Origin: Hydrogenophilales bacterium
GTDB lineage: Bacteria > Pseudomonadota > Gammaproteobacteria > Burkholderiales > Eutrophovitaceae
Reading direction: 5' to 3'
DNA: 39,286 bases
NCBI GenBank assembly: GCA_902627495.1
Contig: CACOJS010000003.1
Location: 106,895-146,180, forward strand
Shown here in pieces: positions 24,356-36,890 of this stretch. Made by a program: the position numbers and the translations under genes. Every line of letters begins with the position of its first letter. Positions within the stretch are counted from its first letter, which is position 1. The notes beneath the pieces are model-generated. The model was not told the origin of the DNA. It searched no databases and saw only the letters and a list, made by a program, of their open reading frames with translations.

Positions 24356-24739
24356 ATGGGTGTTGCTAAAGATGATATTTTAGAAGCTATTTCAAAGATG
24401 ACTGTTCTTGAGTTGTCAGAGCTCATTAAGGAAATGGAGGACAAGTTTGGGGTGTCGGCTGCTGCTGCACCAGTAGCTGTGGCGGCAGCGGGAGCTCCGG
24501 CTGCGGCTGCCGGAGGTAGTGAGGAAAAGACCGAGTTTGATGTTGTTCTAGCGGCTGCCGGTGATAAAAAAGTGGCAGTGATTAAGGTTGTTAGGGCTAT
24601 TACATCTTTAGGGCTCAAGGAGGCAAAAGACCTTGTCGATGGTGCTCCTAAGCCACTAAAGGAAGGTGTAGACAAAAAAGAGGCAGATGACATCAAAAAA
24701 CAACTTGAGGAAGCTGGTGCTACTGTTGAGATTAAGTAG
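24356..24739 (+). CDS. rplL: Ribosomal protein L7/L12
   Basis: This is a 127-residue multicopy stalk protein. The N-terminal dimerisation domain contains [22 protein letters not shown] flexible Ala/Pro/Gly hinge (about residues 38-58) leads to the C-terminal factor-binding domain [20 protein letters not shown] and [20 protein letters not shown], ending GATVEIK. The ATG follows ggattaggagaaag, a strong ribosome site that fits the high copy number of the protein. Attenuator-like and hairpin structures follow before rpoB. Confidence 0.98.
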   Translation: MGVAKDDILEAISKMTVLELSELIKEMEDKFGVSAAAAPVAVAAAGAPAAAAGGSEEKTEFDVVLAAAGDKKVAVIKVVRAITSLGLKEAKDLVDGAPKPLKEGVDKKEADDIKKQLEEAGATVEIK

Positions 24740-24742
24740 GTC

Positions 24743-24771
24743 GTACCTAGGTCTAGGTGTCTTTAGTTTTT
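24743..24771 (+). terminator. Weak attenuator-like terminator between rplL and rpoB
   Basis: ACCTA (24745-24749), loop GGTC, TAGGT (24754-24758), extendable by two G-U pairs, is followed by the U-rich GTCTTTAGTTTTTTG. This is the place where proteobacteria partly terminate rplJL transcripts so that less rpoBC mRNA is made. The stem is short, so partial termination is expected. Confidence 0.45.
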
Positions 24772-24790
24772 TGATAGTTTAATAGCAGGG

Positions 24791-24815
24791 GTTTTCTGAC
24801 ACGACTGCAGAAAAC
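24791..24815 (+). promoter_or_regulatory. RNase III-type hairpin upstream of rpoB
   Basis: GTTTTCTG (24791-24798) pairs perfectly with CAGAAAAC (24808-24815) around a 9-base loop, extendable outward by wobble pairs. Escherichia coli has an RNase III cleavage site at the equivalent position; processing here is inferred from position only. Confidence 0.45.
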
Positions 24816-24838
24816 TCGGTTTGGTCGGGCAAGGTTAG

Positions 24839-24882
24839 ATTGCTGTCAGCTATAGGTTGGTAGAGGCCAACCACCAAGCAAT
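24839..24882 (+). promoter_or_regulatory. Two-part stem structure before rpoB
   Basis: ATTGCT (24839-24844) can pair with AGCAAT (24877-24882), enclosing an inner hairpin GGTTGG (24855-24860)/CCAACC (24867-24872) with loop TAGAGG. It lies 68 bases before the rpoB start and could be a regulatory or processing element of the rpoB leader. Confidence 0.4.
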
Positions 24883-24950
24883 TGTCCCAGTCGAAATAAA
24901 ATTGACAGATCGACGCTTGAACGGCGTTGGTCCATTTGTTTGGAGAGGTT

Positions 24951-27900
24951 ATGTCCTACAATTTTACTGAGAAAAAACGTATTAGAAAGAGTTTTGGGCA
25001 ACAAACCCCGGCTCTCCCAGTACCTTATCTCTTATCTACTCAGATTGCATCCTACAGAAGGTTCCTACAGCCAGAGCCTAGTGGTTTAAAGCGCAAAATG
25101 GAAGGGCTTGAACAAGCCTTTCAGTCAATCTTTCCTATCGTTAGCCATTCGGGCAATGCAAAACTTGAATATCTCAGTTATGAACTGGGGTCTCCTCTAT
25201 TTGATGTCAAGGAATGCCAACAAAGGGGGCTAACTTATGCAGGAGCACTTCGGGCTAAAGTCCGTTTGGTGATAATGGACCGTGAGGCCTCTGAGCCAAC
25301 CGCGAAAGAGGTCAAAGAGCAAGAGGTATATATGGGCGAGATACCTTTAATGACTGATACAGGTTCTTTTGTCATAAATGGAACGGAAAGAGTAATTGTA
25401 TCCCAGCTTCATAGGTCTCCTGGAGTATTTTTCGACCATGATAGAGGTAAGACACATTCTTCGGGCAAGCTGCTTTTTAACGCCAGAATCATCCCTTATC
25501 GGGGTTCATGGCTTGATTTTGAGTTTGATGCTAAAGATCTTCTATATTTTAGGATTGATCGGCGGCGGAAAATTCCTGTCACGGTATTGCTCCGAGCAAT
25601 TGGTCTAAGCACTACAGAGATATTTGAAACTTTTTACGATTTTGACGTTTTCCAGGTAAAGAAGGGAGCAGTGCAGCTGGAGCTTGTTCCCCAACGGCTT
25701 CAGGGCGAAATTAGTCGCTTTAGCATAAAAGGGAAAGGTGGTAAGGTCCTGGTTGAGAAGGGGAAGAGGATCAACGCTAAGCATGTTCGGGATATGGTTA
25801 GTGCTGGCCTTAAATCGGTGACTGTGGAAAATGACTTTTTGTTCGAAAGAGTCTTGGCTACTGATTTGGTGGATAAGTCAACCGGTGAGGTAATAGCGGA
25901 AGCAAATGCCGTGCTCAATGAGGAGCTCGTTCAGAAAATAATAGAATCCGACTGTCAGGAAATAAAGACACTTTTTGTTAATGATTTAGATCAGGGTGCC
26001 TACGTAGCGAACACATTGAGGGTGGATGACTCCTCTGATCAGACGTCAGCACAAGTTGCCATTTATCGTATGATGAGGCCTGGGGAACCGCCAACAGAGG
26101 ATTCCGTAAAGAACTTATTTAATTCCTTGTTCTATTCAGAGGATAGATATGAGTTATCGGCGGTAGGTCGGATGAAGTTTAATCATCGAGTCTACGAACA
26201 GAGAGACGACAATGCGGCAAATTGGTCTAATCGATTTTATGAGGGTGTTGGAGATTCATATAAAGAGGCATCAGGGGTTTTGTCAAATGAAGATATTATA
26301 GCAGTCATAGCCGTCTTGATTGAGCTTAGGAATGGGCGAGGTGATATCGATGATATCGATAACCTCGGTAACCGCAGGGTGAGGTCGGTTGGTGAGTTGG
26401 CCGAAAATCAGTTCAGAGCGGGTCTTGTTCGGGTTGAAAGAGCTGTAAGAGAAAGATTGTCACAGGCGGAATCTGATAATTTGATGCCTCATGATTTGAT
26501 TAATTCGAAACCAGTATCGGCGGCTGTTAGAGAGTTTTTTGGTTCGTCACAGTTGTCTCAATTTATGGATCAAACTAATCCCTTATCGGAGATTACTCAT
26601 AAACGACGGGTATCAGCGTTGGGGCCTGGAGGTCTAACTCGCGAACGTGCAGGGTTTGAGGTGAGAGATGTACATCCCACTCATTATGGCCGGGTGTGTC
26701 CAATTGAGACTCCTGAGGGACCAAATATCGGACTTATTAATTCTCTTGCTCTGTTTGCTCACACTAACCAGCATGGTTTTTTAGAAACTCCCTATCGGCG
26801 AGTCGTAGATGGAGTGGTTCAAAATGATACTGAGGCACTTACAGCGATGGATGAAAGTCAATATGTAATTGCCCAGGCTAATGTACGAGTGGATCAGGCT
26901 GGTAAGATTGTTGATGATATTGTTTCCTGTAGGTATAGAAATGAATTTAGTATGATGCCCGCCGATCGTATTGAATATATGGATATCTCGCCTTCCCAAA
27001 TTGTCTCCGTAGCTGCGTGTTTGATACCCTTTTTGGAACATGATGATGCTAATAGAGCACTTATGGGCTCAAATATGCAGAGACAAGCGGTTCCGTGTTT
27101 ACGAGCTGAGAAAGCGTTAGTTGGAACTGGTATTGAGCGGACAGTAGCCGTTGATTCAGGCACTGCTGTTTTGGCTCGGAGAGGGGGGTCAATAGAGTAC
27201 GTTGATGCTTCTCGAGTGGTGGTGCGGGTTAATGATGATGAAACTGCTGCTGGAGATGTAGGCGTTGATATTTATAATTTGGTTAAATATACCCGGTCCA
27301 ATCAAAATACTAATATTAATCAGAGACCTATAGTTAAGCCTGGGGATAAAATTCATCGAGGTGACGTTATCGCTGATGGAGCATCGACAGACCTCGGGGA
27401 ATTGGCACTAGGACAAAATCTATTGGTTGCGTTTATGCCCTGGAACGGATACAACTTTGAGGATTCAATCTTAATCTCGGAAAGAGTGGTTGCTGAAGAT
27501 CGATTTACTTCAATACACATAGAAGAATTAACGATCGTTTCTAGGGATACCAAGTTGGGCCCGGAAGAAATTTCTCGAGACATTTCCAATTTGTCAGAGG
27601 CTCAATTGGGTAGGCTAGATGAATCGGGAATTGTCTATATTGGTGCTGAGGTTGAAGCTGGGGATGTTCTCGTTGGAAAGGTTACACCAAAAGGGGAAAC
27701 TCAACTAACTCCTGAGGAAAAATTGCTAAGAGCAATATTTGGTGAAAAAGCCTCCGATGTGAAAGACACCAGTTTGCGAGTACCCTCGGGGATGTCTGGG
27801 ACCATTATAGATGTTCAAGTATTCACGAGAGAGGGGATAGAACGTGATCAAAGAGCCCAGTCGATAGTGGATACTGAGCTGAAGAGTTTCAGGAAGGACT

Positions 27901-29081
27901 TGGATGATCAGGAACGTATAGTGGAAAATGATGCATTTGCCAGAATAAGGAAAGTCCTAATTGGCAAAAAGGCGATAGGGGGTCCTGACGGACTTAAAAA
28001 AGGAGATAATGTCTCGGATGAGTATTTGGATTCTATGCACCCTTCTTCGTGGTTTGACATTAGATTGGAGGCCGAATCTGCTGCTTTAGAGTTGGAAAAA
28101 CTACGAGAAGGCCTTGATGAGGCTAGGCAAAAATTTTCACAAATATTTGAAGAAAAGAAAAACAAACTAATTTCAGGTGATGAGTTACCGCCGGGCGTTC
28201 AAAAAATGGTAAAGGTCTACCTAGCGGTTAAACGCAGGCTTCAACCGGGGGATAAGATGGCGGGGCGACACGGCAATAAAGGGGTAATTTCTAAGATAGT
28301 CCCGGTTGAGGATATGCCCCACAAAGAAGATGGGACTCCGGTGGATATAGTCCTTAATCCTCTTGGGGTTCCATCGAGGATGAATGTCGGACAAATTTTA
28401 GAAACCCATTTGGGTTGGGCTGCCAAAGAACTTGGCAAAGAAATTGGAATGATGCTTGATTCTGGAAAACAAGTTGCTGATATTCGGAGTTTCTTCGACA
28501 AAATCTATAATGCTGGGGGTAAATCGGAGGATCTAGATAGCCTCAGTGATCGTGACATTCTAGAATTGGCAGATAATCTCAGAGATGGAGTTCCCTTTGC
28601 CACCCCAGTATTTGACGGAGCGAATGAGGCAGACATAAAAAAAATGTTAGAGCTGGCAGGTTTGCATAGTAGCGGTCAGGTAACCTTAATTGATGGTCAA
28701 ACCGGTGAGAAATTTGATAGACCCGTAACTATTGGTTACAAACATATTTTGAAACTTCATCATTTAGTCGATGACAAGATGCATGCAAGATCAACAGGAC
28801 CATATTCCTTAGTCACGCAACAGCCCCTAGGCGGGAAGGCTCAATTTGGAGGTCAACGGTTCGGGGAGATGGAGGTTTGGGCTCTCGAGGCCTACGGTGG
28901 ATCTTATACTCTCCAGGAGATGTTGACTGTCAAGTCGGACGATGTCTCCGGCAGGACTAAGGTCTACGAAAATATAGTGAAGGGAGAGCATAAGATAGAT
29001 GCTGGAATGCCGGAATCTTTTAATGTTCTTGTCAAGGAGATTCGGTCCTTGGCCATAGATATTGATTTAGAGCGCGGGTAA
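24951..29081 (+). CDS. rpoB: RNA polymerase beta subunit
   Basis: This is a 1376-residue protein. The start is ATG 24951, which gives [16 protein letters not shown] as in other proteobacteria and lies after ggagagg; a GTG 24 bases earlier in frame is rejected. The rifampicin region reads [19 protein letters not shown] then [14 protein letters not shown], with Asp, His and Ser (Ser555, equivalent to E. coli Ser531) in their drug-sensitive forms. The C-terminus has [13 protein letters not shown] and [18 protein letters not shown]. It forms the catalytic core with beta prime. rpoC follows after 55 bases. Confidence 0.98.
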   Translation: MSYNFTEKKRIRKSFGQQTPALPVPYLLSTQIASYRRFLQPEPSGLKRKMEGLEQAFQSIFPIVSHSGNAKLEYLSYELGSPLFDVKECQQRGLTYAGALRAKVRLVIMDREASEPTAKEVKEQEVYMGEIPLMTDTGSFVINGTERVIVSQLHRSPGVFFDHDRGKTHSSGKLLFNARIIPYRGSWLDFEFDAKDLLYFRIDRRRKIPVTVLLRAIGLSTTEIFETFYDFDVFQVKKGAVQLELVPQRLQGEISRFSIKGKGGKVLVEKGKRINAKHVRDMVSAGLKSVTVENDFLFERVLATDLVDKSTGEVIAEANAVLNEELVQKIIESDCQEIKTLFVNDLDQGAYVANTLRVDDSSDQTSAQVAIYRMMRPGEPPTEDSVKNLFNSLFYSEDRYELSAVGRMKFNHRVYEQRDDNAANWSNRFYEGVGDSYKEASGVLSNEDIIAVIAVLIELRNGRGDIDDIDNLGNRRVRSVGELAENQFRAGLVRVERAVRERLSQAESDNLMPHDLINSKPVSAAVREFFGSSQLSQFMDQTNPLSEITHKRRVSALGPGGLTRERAGFEVRDVHPTHYGRVCPIETPEGPNIGLINSLALFAHTNQHGFLETPYRRVVDGVVQNDTEALTAMDESQYVIAQANVRVDQAGKIVDDIVSCRYRNEFSMMPADRIEYMDISPSQIVSVAACLIPFLEHDDANRALMGSNMQRQAVPCLRAEKALVGTGIERTVAVDSGTAVLARRGGSIEYVDASRVVVRVNDDETAAGDVGVDIYNLVKYTRSNQNTNINQRPIVKPGDKIHRGDVIADGASTDLGELALGQNLLVAFMPWNGYNFEDSILISERVVAEDRFTSIHIEELTIVSRDTKLGPEEISRDISNLSEAQLGRLDESGIVYIGAEVEAGDVLVGKVTPKGETQLTPEEKLLRAIFGEKASDVKDTSLRVPSGMSGTIIDVQVFTREGIERDQRAQSIVDTELKSFRKDLDDQERIVENDAFARIRKVLIGKKAIGGPDGLKKGDNVSDEYLDSMHPSSWFDIRLEAESAALELEKLREGLDEARQKFSQIFEEKKNKLISGDELPPGVQKMVKVYLAVKRRLQPGDKMAGRHGNKGVISKIVPVEDMPHKEDGTPVDIVLNPLGVPSRMNVGQILETHLGWAAKELGKEIGMMLDSGKQVADIRSFFDKIYNAGGKSEDLDSLSDRDILELADNLRDGVPFATPVFDGANEADIKKMLELAGLHSSGQVTLIDGQTGEKFDRPVTIGYKHILKLHHLVDDKMHARSTGPYSLVTQQPLGGKAQFGGQRFGEMEVWALEAYGGSYTLQEMLTVKSDDVSGRTKVYENIVKGEHKIDAGMPESFNVLVKEIRSLAIDIDLERG

Positions 29082-29136
29082 TCATAGTGACATTAGATTA
29101 CTTTATTTTAAAAAGTTTTACTCTAGGGAGTAGAGA

Positions 29137-32100
29137 ATGAAAGCATTGCTCGATCTATTCAAGCAAACAACGCAAGAAGAAGAATTTGATGCGATACGCA
29201 TAGGATTGGCATCTCCAGAAAAAATACGCTCTTGGTCTTACGGTGAAGTAAAAAAGCCTGAGACCATTAACTACAGAACCTTTAAACCAGAGCGAGACGG
29301 ATTGTTTTGTGCCAAGATTTTTGGTCCTGTAAAGGATTATGAGTGTTTGTGTGGTAAGTATAAAAGACTCAAGCACCGCGGAGTAATATGTGAAAAATGT
29401 GGGGTTGAGGTTACTCTATCTAAGGTTAGGCGGGAACGCATGGGACACATAGAGTTAGCTTCTCCCGTAGCTCACATATGGTTTCTTAAGTCTCTGCCGT
29501 CTAGGTTGGGGATGGTTCTTGATATGACGCTTCGGGACATTGAGCGTGTTTTGTATTTTGAGGCTTATGTTGTTACTGAGCCTGGAATGACACCCCTTGA
29601 GCCCAGGACTCTTTTATCAGAAGATGGCTACCTTGAGAAGCGGGAAGAGTATGGAGATGAGTTTGATGCCTTGATGGGGGCTGAGGGGATCAGGGAGCTT
29701 CTTAGAAAACTAGATTTGAATGAAGAAGTTGAGCAATTACGGGATGAGCTAGCTGCGACTGATTCAGAAACAAAAAAGAAGAAGATTGCCAAGCGATTGA
29801 AAGTTCTAGAAGCTTTTGAAAGGTCTGGGATCAAGCAGGATTGGATGATCATGGAGGTTCTCCCCGTCCTACCCCCTGAGTTGAGGCCCTTGGTACCACT
29901 TGACGGGGGCAGATTTGCGACCTCAGATCTCAATGATTTATATAGACGTGTCATTAACAGAAATAATCGCTTGAAAAGGCTTTTAGAGTTAAAGGCACCA
30001 GAAATAATTGTAAGAAATGAAAAAAGAATGCTTCAGGAATCGGTGGATTCTTTATTGGATAACGGGCGACGCGGAAAGGCAATGACGGGAGCAAATAAGA
30101 GACCGCTCAAGTCTTTAGCTGATATGATTAAAGGTAAAGCAGGTCGTTTTAGGCAAAACCTTCTAGGGAAGAGAGTTGATTATTCTGGGCGATCTGTAAT
30201 AGTGGTAGGGCCCCAATTAAAACTTCAGCAGTGTGGTTTGCCAAAAAAAATGGCGCTGGAGCTTTTCAAACCTTTTATCTTCAATAAGTTGGAAATTCTG
30301 GGGCTTGCTACCACTATAAAGTCAGCAAAAAAGCTGGTAGAGCAGGAGGTCCCGGAAGTTTGGGATATACTGGAAGAGGTCATCAGGGAGCATCCGGTGT
30401 TGTTAAACAGGGCACCTACCTTGCATCGGCTTGGGATACAAGGTTTTGAGCCAGTACTTATCGAAGGTAAGGCGATTCAACTGCATCCATTGGTATGTGC
30501 TGCCTTTAATGCTGACTTTGATGGAGATCAAATGGCGGTGCATGTGCCACTGTCTCTAGAAGCACAAATGGAGGCTCGGACTCTCATGTTAGCCTCAAAT
30601 AACATACTGTCACCCTCAAATGGGGAGCCCATAATTGTACCATCTCAAGATATAGTGTTGGGTCTATATTACATGACTAGAGAGAGGCTGGGTGCTCGGG
30701 GCGAGAGTACATCTGATCGACCCAAAATTTTTGCTGATGTGGCAGAGGTTAAAAGAGCGTATGAGAATGCCTCTGAAAACCGCGTAGATTTGCAAGCAAA
30801 ATGTCTCCTAAGGATTGACGCTTCAAGGGTTAACGCGGATTCCAATAAAAAGGCTGAAACTCAGACTGTGGAGACTACTGTTGGCAGGGCATTACTTTTG
30901 GATATCTTGCCTGAAGGCTTGCCATTTTCTTTTATCAACAAACCACTAAAAAAGAGGGAAATTTCAAGGCTTATAAACGAATGTTTCAGGAAGTGCGGCT
31001 TGAGGGAGACGGTGATTTTTGCCGATAACCTAATGTACACCGGATTTACCACAGCTACTCGAGCTGGAATGTCGTTTGCAGTTGTTGATATGGAGATCCC
31101 ACAAAACAAATCGAAGATAATCACTGAGGCGGAAAAAGAGGTAAAAGATATTGAGGATCAATACACGAGTGGCTTGGTTACCCAGGGGGAGAGATATAAT
31201 AAGGTCGTCGATATTTGGGGAAAAGCGGGGGACCGAGTGGCTAAAGCTATGATGGACGGCTTAGGTCAAGAGGCAGTTGAGGTCTGGGACGAGGAAAAAG
31301 GCGGTAAAAAAGTTATAAAAAACAAATCAGGTCAAAGTGTAAAACAGGAGAGTTTCAATTCCGTATATATGATGGCTGATTCTGGGGCCAGAGGATCTGC
31401 GGCTCAAATTCGACAGTTAGCTGGTATGCGAGGCTTGATGGCTAAGCCAGACGGCTCCATTATTGAAACTCCGATAACTGCAAATTTTCGGGAAGGTCTC
31501 AACGTACTTCAATACTTCATCTCCACTCACGGTGCGAGAAAGGGGCTAGCTGACACGGCCTTAAAAACCGCAAATTCTGGTTATTTAACGCGTAGGCTTG
31601 TTGATGTAACTCAAGATTTGGTGGTAGTTGAAGACGACTGCGGAACCACTGATGGTTTTGTACAAAAGGCTCTTATTGAGGGGGGGGAAGTTGTTGAACC
31701 GCTTAGAGATCGAATTTTAGGGCGAACAGCAGCTGAAGATTTAATCAGTCCAGATACTGGCGAGGCTTTAGCGAAATACGGTGATCTTTTAGATGAAGAC
31801 ATTGTTGAAAAAATAGTCGAAGTCGGGTTGGATGAGGTTAAGGTCCGCACCCCACTGACGTGTGAGACACGGTTTGGGCTTTGTGCAAAATGTTATGGAA
31901 GAGACCTTGGAAGAGGTTCGCTCGTCAATACAGGTGAATCGGTAGGTGTCATAGCAGCTCAGTCGATTGGTGAACCGGGAACTCAATTGACTATGCGCAC
32001 CTTTCATATTGGTGGTGCAGCTTCAAGGACTGCTGTTGTTAGCCAAGTGGCGACCAAATCTAATGGGAGCGTTAGGTTTTCAGAGCAGATGAGGTATGTA

Positions 32101-33438
32101 ACCAATGAAGCAAAAGATTTAGTTACCATTTCCAGATCTGGGGAAGTCGCAATAATTGACGAAACCGGACGTGAAAGAGAGAGACATAAGATTCCGTATG
32201 GAGCAGTGATTAAGTGCAGGGATGGTGATGCTGTAAAAGGGGGAGTCATCATAGCGGAATGGGACCCGCACACCAGGCCGATAATTACTGAATATGGTGG
32301 GAAAGCTAAATTTGAAAATGTTGAGGATGGTGTTACCGTTACGCGGAAAATTGACGATGTAACCGGCCTATCAACCTTGGTTGTCATTGACCCAAAGAGT
32401 GGAGCTTCCTCTCAAATGAAAGGCCAGAGGCCTAGCGTAAAACTGTTAGGGGAAGATGGTGAATTGACAATAGCGGGTAGTGATAAGTTGGTTAATTATA
32501 CTTTTCCGGTCAATGCAGTAATAACAGTGAAAGATGGGCAAAGGGTAGGAGTGGGTGAGGTTCTAGCTCGAATCCCACAAGAATCCTCGAAAACCAGGGA
32601 CATCACTGGCGGTTTGCCTAGGGTTGCTGAACTTTTTGAAGCTAGGTCGCCAAAAGACTCTGGTGTTTTAGCGGCTGTAACCGGAAGGGCCTCCTACGGC
32701 AAAGATACAAAAGGGAAACAGAGACTTATTATAACGGAATCTATGGATGATGGTACTGAGCAAGAACATTCTTTTCTAATTCCCAAGGATAAGCAGATTC
32801 TTGTGCATGATGGCCAGCAGATTAGCAAAGGCGACATGATAGTTGATGGCCCCCAGGATCCCCATGAGATTGTTAGGGTAAAAGGGGAAAAAGAGTTGGC
32901 AAAGTATATTATTGATGAAGTGCAGGATGTGTATCGACTTCAAGGGGTTAAGATCAATGATAAGCACATTGAGGTCATTGTCCGACAAATGTTAAGGAGA
33001 GTTGAGATTGAAGAGGCAGGAGACTCTGAGTTTATACCTGGTGAACAAGTAGAAAGATCAGAGGTGTTGGAAATCAACGATCACCTTGTGGAAGATGGCA
33101 AACAACCAGCTACGTTCCAACCAATTTTGTTGGGAATCACAAAAGCTTCTCTTTCCACGGATTCGTTTATCTCCGCAGCCTCATTCCAAGAGACAACACG
33201 CGTATTAACTGAGGCCGCTATAATGGGTAAAAAGGACCACTTAAGGGGGCTCAAAGAGAATGTGATTGTAGGAAGACTTATCCCGGCAGGGACGGGTTTA
33301 GCATATCATCGAAATCGGAAGAATCAGAGAGATACCTCGAATCCAGATGAGAGTTTAGTTTTTTCAGAGACACCGAGTGAGGATGTCAATGAGGAACAAA
33401 AATCAGGAGAGGAGGTTGACGGACAGCAAGTGGCTTGA
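29137..33438 (+). CDS. rpoC: RNA polymerase beta prime subunit
   Basis: This is a 1433-residue protein. The N-terminal zinc site uses Cys70, Cys72, Cys85 and Cys88 ([17 protein letters not shown]). The catalytic Mg2+-binding loop NADFDGD lies at 458-464. The bridge-helix/trigger-loop region is recognisable by [19 protein letters not shown] and the second zinc site by [19 protein letters not shown]. The C-terminal part includes [13 protein letters not shown] and ends in an acidic tail. The ATG follows ctagggagtagaga. No frameshift or internal stop was seen. Confidence 0.98.
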   Translation: MKALLDLFKQTTQEEEFDAIRIGLASPEKIRSWSYGEVKKPETINYRTFKPERDGLFCAKIFGPVKDYECLCGKYKRLKHRGVICEKCGVEVTLSKVRRERMGHIELASPVAHIWFLKSLPSRLGMVLDMTLRDIERVLYFEAYVVTEPGMTPLEPRTLLSEDGYLEKREEYGDEFDALMGAEGIRELLRKLDLNEEVEQLRDELAATDSETKKKKIAKRLKVLEAFERSGIKQDWMIMEVLPVLPPELRPLVPLDGGRFATSDLNDLYRRVINRNNRLKRLLELKAPEIIVRNEKRMLQESVDSLLDNGRRGKAMTGANKRPLKSLADMIKGKAGRFRQNLLGKRVDYSGRSVIVVGPQLKLQQCGLPKKMALELFKPFIFNKLEILGLATTIKSAKKLVEQEVPEVWDILEEVIREHPVLLNRAPTLHRLGIQGFEPVLIEGKAIQLHPLVCAAFNADFDGDQMAVHVPLSLEAQMEARTLMLASNNILSPSNGEPIIVPSQDIVLGLYYMTRERLGARGESTSDRPKIFADVAEVKRAYENASENRVDLQAKCLLRIDASRVNADSNKKAETQTVETTVGRALLLDILPEGLPFSFINKPLKKREISRLINECFRKCGLRETVIFADNLMYTGFTTATRAGMSFAVVDMEIPQNKSKIITEAEKEVKDIEDQYTSGLVTQGERYNKVVDIWGKAGDRVAKAMMDGLGQEAVEVWDEEKGGKKVIKNKSGQSVKQESFNSVYMMADSGARGSAAQIRQLAGMRGLMAKPDGSIIETPITANFREGLNVLQYFISTHGARKGLADTALKTANSGYLTRRLVDVTQDLVVVEDDCGTTDGFVQKALIEGGEVVEPLRDRILGRTAAEDLISPDTGEALAKYGDLLDEDIVEKIVEVGLDEVKVRTPLTCETRFGLCAKCYGRDLGRGSLVNTGESVGVIAAQSIGEPGTQLTMRTFHIGGAASRTAVVSQVATKSNGSVRFSEQMRYVTNEAKDLVTISRSGEVAIIDETGRERERHKIPYGAVIKCRDGDAVKGGVIIAEWDPHTRPIITEYGGKAKFENVEDGVTVTRKIDDVTGLSTLVVIDPKSGASSQMKGQRPSVKLLGEDGELTIAGSDKLVNYTFPVNAVITVKDGQRVGVGEVLARIPQESSKTRDITGGLPRVAELFEARSPKDSGVLAAVTGRASYGKDTKGKQRLIITESMDDGTEQEHSFLIPKDKQILVHDGQQISKGDMIVDGPQDPHEIVRVKGEKELAKYIIDEVQDVYRLQGVKINDKHIEVIVRQMLRRVEIEEAGDSEFIPGEQVERSEVLEINDHLVEDGKQPATFQPILLGITKASLSTDSFISAASFQETTRVLTEAAIMGKKDHLRGLKENVIVGRLIPAGTGLAYHRNRKNQRDTSNPDESLVFSETPSEDVNEEQKSGEEVDGQQVA

Positions 33439-33538
33439 CACTTATCGCCCACAGCTATAGACTTTCGCGTCCTCCTGAAGCGTACTTTCAGGGGAAATTC
33501 TGGGCTATTATTAAAACCCAATTAAGGAAGAAAATTTA
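33439..33538 (+). other. rpoC-rpsL spacer with hairpin
   Basis: This 100-base spacer contains a hairpin, CTCCTGAA (33472-33479)/TTCAGGGG (33487-33494) with loop GCGTACT, including one G-T pair. No U-tract follows, so it may be a processing or pausing site rather than a terminator. The rpsL ribosome site is aaggaag. Confidence 0.4.
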
Positions 33539-33919
33539 ATGCCAACAATTAATCAGCTAGTTAGAAAAGGGAGATCTCGCCCGGTTGTGAAAAGTAAAGT
33601 TCCCGCCTTGGGTGGGTCTCCAGCCAAGAGAGGGGTTTGTACTAGGGTGTATACAACGACCCCCAAAAAGCCAAACTCAGCCTTGCGGAAGGTTGCAAAG
33701 GTGAGATTAGTTAATGGTTTTGAAGTTATTTCTTACATCGGTGGTGAGGGGCATAACTTGCAAGAGCACTCGGTGGTCTTGATTCGCGGAGGTCGGGTTA
33801 AAGATTTGCCGGGAGTTAGATACCATGTTGTAAGGGGAAGTTTGGATACGCAAGGCGTAAAGGATCGTAAGAAATCCAGATCCAAGTACGGTGCGAAAAG
33901 AGGTTCAAGTAGCAGTTAA
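33539..33919 (+). CDS. rpsL: Ribosomal protein S12
   Basis: This is a 126-residue decoding-centre protein. It carries [19 protein letters not shown], with Lys43/Lys44 in the streptomycin-sensitive form, and [16 protein letters not shown] with Lys88, Asp89 (the MiaB-like RimO methylthiolation site) and Pro91. The C-terminal tail is basic, [17 protein letters not shown]. It heads the classical str operon, here directly after rpoC, with rpsG 21 bases downstream. Confidence 0.98.
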   Translation: MPTINQLVRKGRSRPVVKSKVPALGGSPAKRGVCTRVYTTTPKKPNSALRKVAKVRLVNGFEVISYIGGEGHNLQEHSVVLIRGGRVKDLPGVRYHVVRGSLDTQGVKDRKKSRSKYGAKRGSSSS

Positions 33920-33940
33920 CAAAGATTAAGCGAGAAAAAA

Positions 33941-34411
33941 ATGCCTAGAAGACGAGAGGTACCAAAAAGAATTATCCTTCCTGATCCAAAGTATCATAAT
34001 CAGGATATTGCTAAGTTTATGAATGTTGTTATGACAGGTGGGAAAAAGTCGGTTGCCGAGAGGATAGTCTATGGTGCACTTGCTCAAATAGAAAAAAATG
34101 GTGGGAAGGATCCTTTGGACGTTTTTAACCAAGCGCTACAAAACGCAAGACCAGTAGTCGAGGTTAAATCTCGTAGGGTTGGTGGTGCTAACTACCAGGT
34201 GCCAGTAGAGGTTAGACCAACGAGGCGGACTGCATTAGCCATGAGATGGCTTAGAGATTCAGCTAGAAAGAGGAGCGAAAAATCCATGGCAGTACGACTA
34301 GGGGGTGAGATACAGGAGGCGGCAGAAGGCAGAGGAGGGGCGGTCAAGAAAAAGGAAGAGGTGCACCGTATGGCGGAATCTAATAAAGCGTTCTCGCATT
34401 TCCGGTTTTAA
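33941..34411 (+). CDS. rpsG: Ribosomal protein S7
   Basis: This is a 156-residue 30S head assembly protein. It starts [10 protein letters not shown] after a purine-rich agcgagaaaaaa. Typical blocks are [41 protein letters not shown] and [19 protein letters not shown], and it ends NKAFSHFRF. In known systems S7 autoregulates the str operon. fusA begins 46 bases later. Confidence 0.98.
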   Translation: MPRRREVPKRIILPDPKYHNQDIAKFMNVVMTGGKKSVAERIVYGALAQIEKNGGKDPLDVFNQALQNARPVVEVKSRRVGGANYQVPVEVRPTRRTALAMRWLRDSARKRSEKSMAVRLGGEIQEAAEGRGGAVKKKEEVHRMAESNKAFSHFRF

Positions 34412-34457
34412 TAGAAAAAAGTTACGTTGATGAAAAAAAAATATCGAAGGTTAAAAA

Positions 34458-36557
34458 ATGTCTAGGTCAACTCCAATAAGCAGGTACAGAAACATTGGTA
34501 TTAGTGCTCATATTGACGCTGGCAAGACAACAACAACAGAGAGAATTCTGTTTTACACGGGTGTCTCGCACAAAATAGGGGAAGTTCACGATGGAGCTGC
34601 GGCTATGGATTGGATGGACCAAGAGCGCGAAAGGGGTATCACGATTACCTCAGCTGCGACTACTTGTTTTTGGAAAGGAATGGATGGGAGCCTACCGGAG
34701 CACCGTATTAATATCATAGACACACCAGGGCATGTAGATTTTACAATTGAAGTCGAACGCTCCATGCGTGTCTTGGATGGAGCCTGTATGGTTTATTGTG
34801 CAGTCGGTGGAGTTCAACCTCAGTCGGAAACTGTTTGGAGACAGGCAAATAAATACAAAGTGCCGAGACTGGCTTTTGTAAATAAAATGGATCGTCAGGG
34901 GGCAGATTTCTTTAAGGTTTTTGATCAAATGAAAACTAGATTAAAGGCCAACCCGATTCCCATGCAAGTTCCAATTGGAGCGGAGGACGAATTTAAGGGT
35001 GTGGTGGATTTGGTTAAGATGAAGGCTATCTTCTGGGATGAAGCGACGAGAGGGGTAAAGTTTGAAGAGACAGAGATTCCAGAGGAACTTTTGACAAAGT
35101 CGAAAGAGTGGCGAGAAAAAATGGTAGAGGCAGCAGCTGAATCATCGGAGTCCCTTATGGACAAGTACCTGGAAACCGGTGATCTTGATGAAGATGAAGT
35201 TAAGGAGGGTATTAGGAGGCGCTCCATTGATTCAGAAATAGTCCCGATGTTTTGCGGGACAGCATTCAAGAATAAGGGTGTTCAGGCAATGCTTGACGCT
35301 GTAGTTGATTATTTACCATCGCCCACCGATATACCGCCGGTAGAAGGTGTTTTAGAAAGTGGGGATTCTTCAAAACGGGATGCATCGGATGAGGAACCAT
35401 TTTCGGGGCTTGCCTTTAAAATCATGACTGATCCGTATGTTGGTCAATTGATTTTCTTCCGAGTTTATTCTGGTGTAATTAAATCCGGCGACTTCATATA
35501 TAACCCTATCAAATCTAAAAAAGAGCGGGTTGGGAGAATATTGCAGATGCATGCAAATAATCGGGAGGAGCTCAAGGAGGTCCGAGCGGGAGACATAGCG
35601 GCAGCAGTTGGGCTTAAGGAAGCGACAACTGGCGATACCCTGTGTGATCCTGGCAAAGCAATAATACTTGAGCAAATGATATTTCCGGAGCCTGTGATTT
35701 CACAAGCAGTGGAGCCAAAAACAAAGGCAGACCAGGAGAAAATGGGAATTGCACTTGGCCGACTGGCACAGGAAGACCCCTCCTTTAGAGTGCGTACAGA
35801 CGAAGAATCAGGACAAACTATAATTTCCGGAATGGGGGAGCTTCATTTGGAGATTTTGGTAGACAGAATGAAGAGAGAATTTAGCGTGGATGCTAATGTA
35901 GGTAAGCCTCAAGTGGCGTATCGTGAGGCAATAAAGTCAGCTATAGAAATCGAGGGTAAATTTGTTAAGCAATCTGGTGGTCGTGGACAGTATGGTCACG
36001 TTTGGCTCAAAATGGAACCTCAGAAGCAGGGGGATGGTTTTGAATTTGTTGACGCTATCAAAGGAGGGGTAGTTCCTAGAGAGTTTATACCAGCTGTGAA
36101 TAAAGGATTAGATGAGGCCATGAGTGGAGGCGTTCTTGCTGGGTATCCAGTAGTAGATGTCAAGGTAACGCTTTTTGATGGATCGTACCACGATGTAGAT
36201 TCCAACGAGAATGCCTTTAAGATGGCTGCCATCTTAGCATTTAAGGACGGTATGAGACAGGCAACTCCAATCCTTCTCGAACCCATCATGATGGTTGAAG
36301 TCGAAACCCCAGAAGAAAAAATGGGTGATGTGATGGGTGATCTTTCCTCTCGTCGAGGAATGATCCAAGGGATGGAAGATATGCCAGGTGGTGGAAAAAC
36401 TGTTAGATCAGAAGTTCCGCTCGCTGAAATGTTTGGATACTCAACTACGCTTAGGTCACTAACACAAGGTAGAGCTACTTATACAATGGAGTTCAAACAT
36501 TATTCAGAAGCTCCCAAAAATGTAGCAGAAGCTATAATGACCGATAGATCTAGCTAA
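34458..36557 (+). CDS. fusA: Translation elongation factor EF-G
   Basis: This is a 699-residue translocation GTPase. G1 is [15 protein letters not shown], the switch-I region is [18 protein letters not shown]3 is [21 protein letters not shown] and G4 is [10 protein letters not shown]. Domain IV carries [15 protein letters not shown] and [14 protein letters not shown], and the C-terminal domain V contains [13 protein letters not shown]. No deletion or second copy is seen. rpsJ follows after 17 bases with no tuf gene in between. Confidence 0.98.
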   Translation: MSRSTPISRYRNIGISAHIDAGKTTTTERILFYTGVSHKIGEVHDGAAAMDWMDQERERGITITSAATTCFWKGMDGSLPEHRINIIDTPGHVDFTIEVERSMRVLDGACMVYCAVGGVQPQSETVWRQANKYKVPRLAFVNKMDRQGADFFKVFDQMKTRLKANPIPMQVPIGAEDEFKGVVDLVKMKAIFWDEATRGVKFEETEIPEELLTKSKEWREKMVEAAAESSESLMDKYLETGDLDEDEVKEGIRRRSIDSEIVPMFCGTAFKNKGVQAMLDAVVDYLPSPTDIPPVEGVLESGDSSKRDASDEEPFSGLAFKIMTDPYVGQLIFFRVYSGVIKSGDFIYNPIKSKKERVGRILQMHANNREELKEVRAGDIAAAVGLKEATTGDTLCDPGKAIILEQMIFPEPVISQAVEPKTKADQEKMGIALGRLAQEDPSFRVRTDEESGQTIISGMGELHLEILVDRMKREFSVDANVGKPQVAYREAIKSAIEIEGKFVKQSGGRGQYGHVWLKMEPQKQGDGFEFVDAIKGGVVPREFIPAVNKGLDEAMSGGVLAGYPVVDVKVTLFDGSYHDVDSNENAFKMAAILAFKDGMRQATPILLEPIMMVEVETPEEKMGDVMGDLSSRRGMIQGMEDMPGGGKTVRSEVPLAEMFGYSTTLRSLTQGRATYTMEFKHYSEAPKNVAEAIMTDRSS

Positions 36558-36574
36558 GGTAAAAAAACGATAAA

Positions 36575-36883
36575 ATGGAAAATCAAAAAATAAGAATTAG
36601 ACTCAAGGCTTTCGACTATAGACTAATAGATCAATCGGCGGTTGAGATAGTTGAGACAGCAAAAAGAACAGGGGCGGTTGTTAAAGGCCCTATTCCCTTG
36701 CCTACTCGCATTGAACGATTTAATTTGCTCAGGTCACCGCATGTGGACAAGAAATCGAGAGAGCAATTAGAGATGAGAACCCACTTGCGATTGATGGACA
36801 TACTGGACCCGACTGATAAAACTGTTGATGCCTTGATGAAGTTGGATCTGCCGGCAGGTGTTGATGTCGAGATAAAATTGTGA
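36575..36883 (+). CDS. rpsJ: Ribosomal protein S10 (NusE)
   Basis: This is a 102-residue 30S head protein that also contacts NusG and NusB. It shows [44 protein letters not shown] and [20 protein letters not shown]. It lies only 17 bases after fusA, so there is no room for the L4-responsive S10 leader known from gammaproteobacteria. Confidence 0.98.
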   Translation: MENQKIRIRLKAFDYRLIDQSAVEIVETAKRTGAVVKGPIPLPTRIERFNLLRSPHVDKKSREQLEMRTHLRLMDILDPTDKTVDALMKLDLPAGVDVEIKL

Positions 36884-36890
36884 GGATATA

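Noticed and set aside
24343..24696. Long Ala/Ser-rich minus-strand frame opposite rplL
   Set aside because: It mirrors the Ala-rich hinge codons of L7/L12 and is not a gene.
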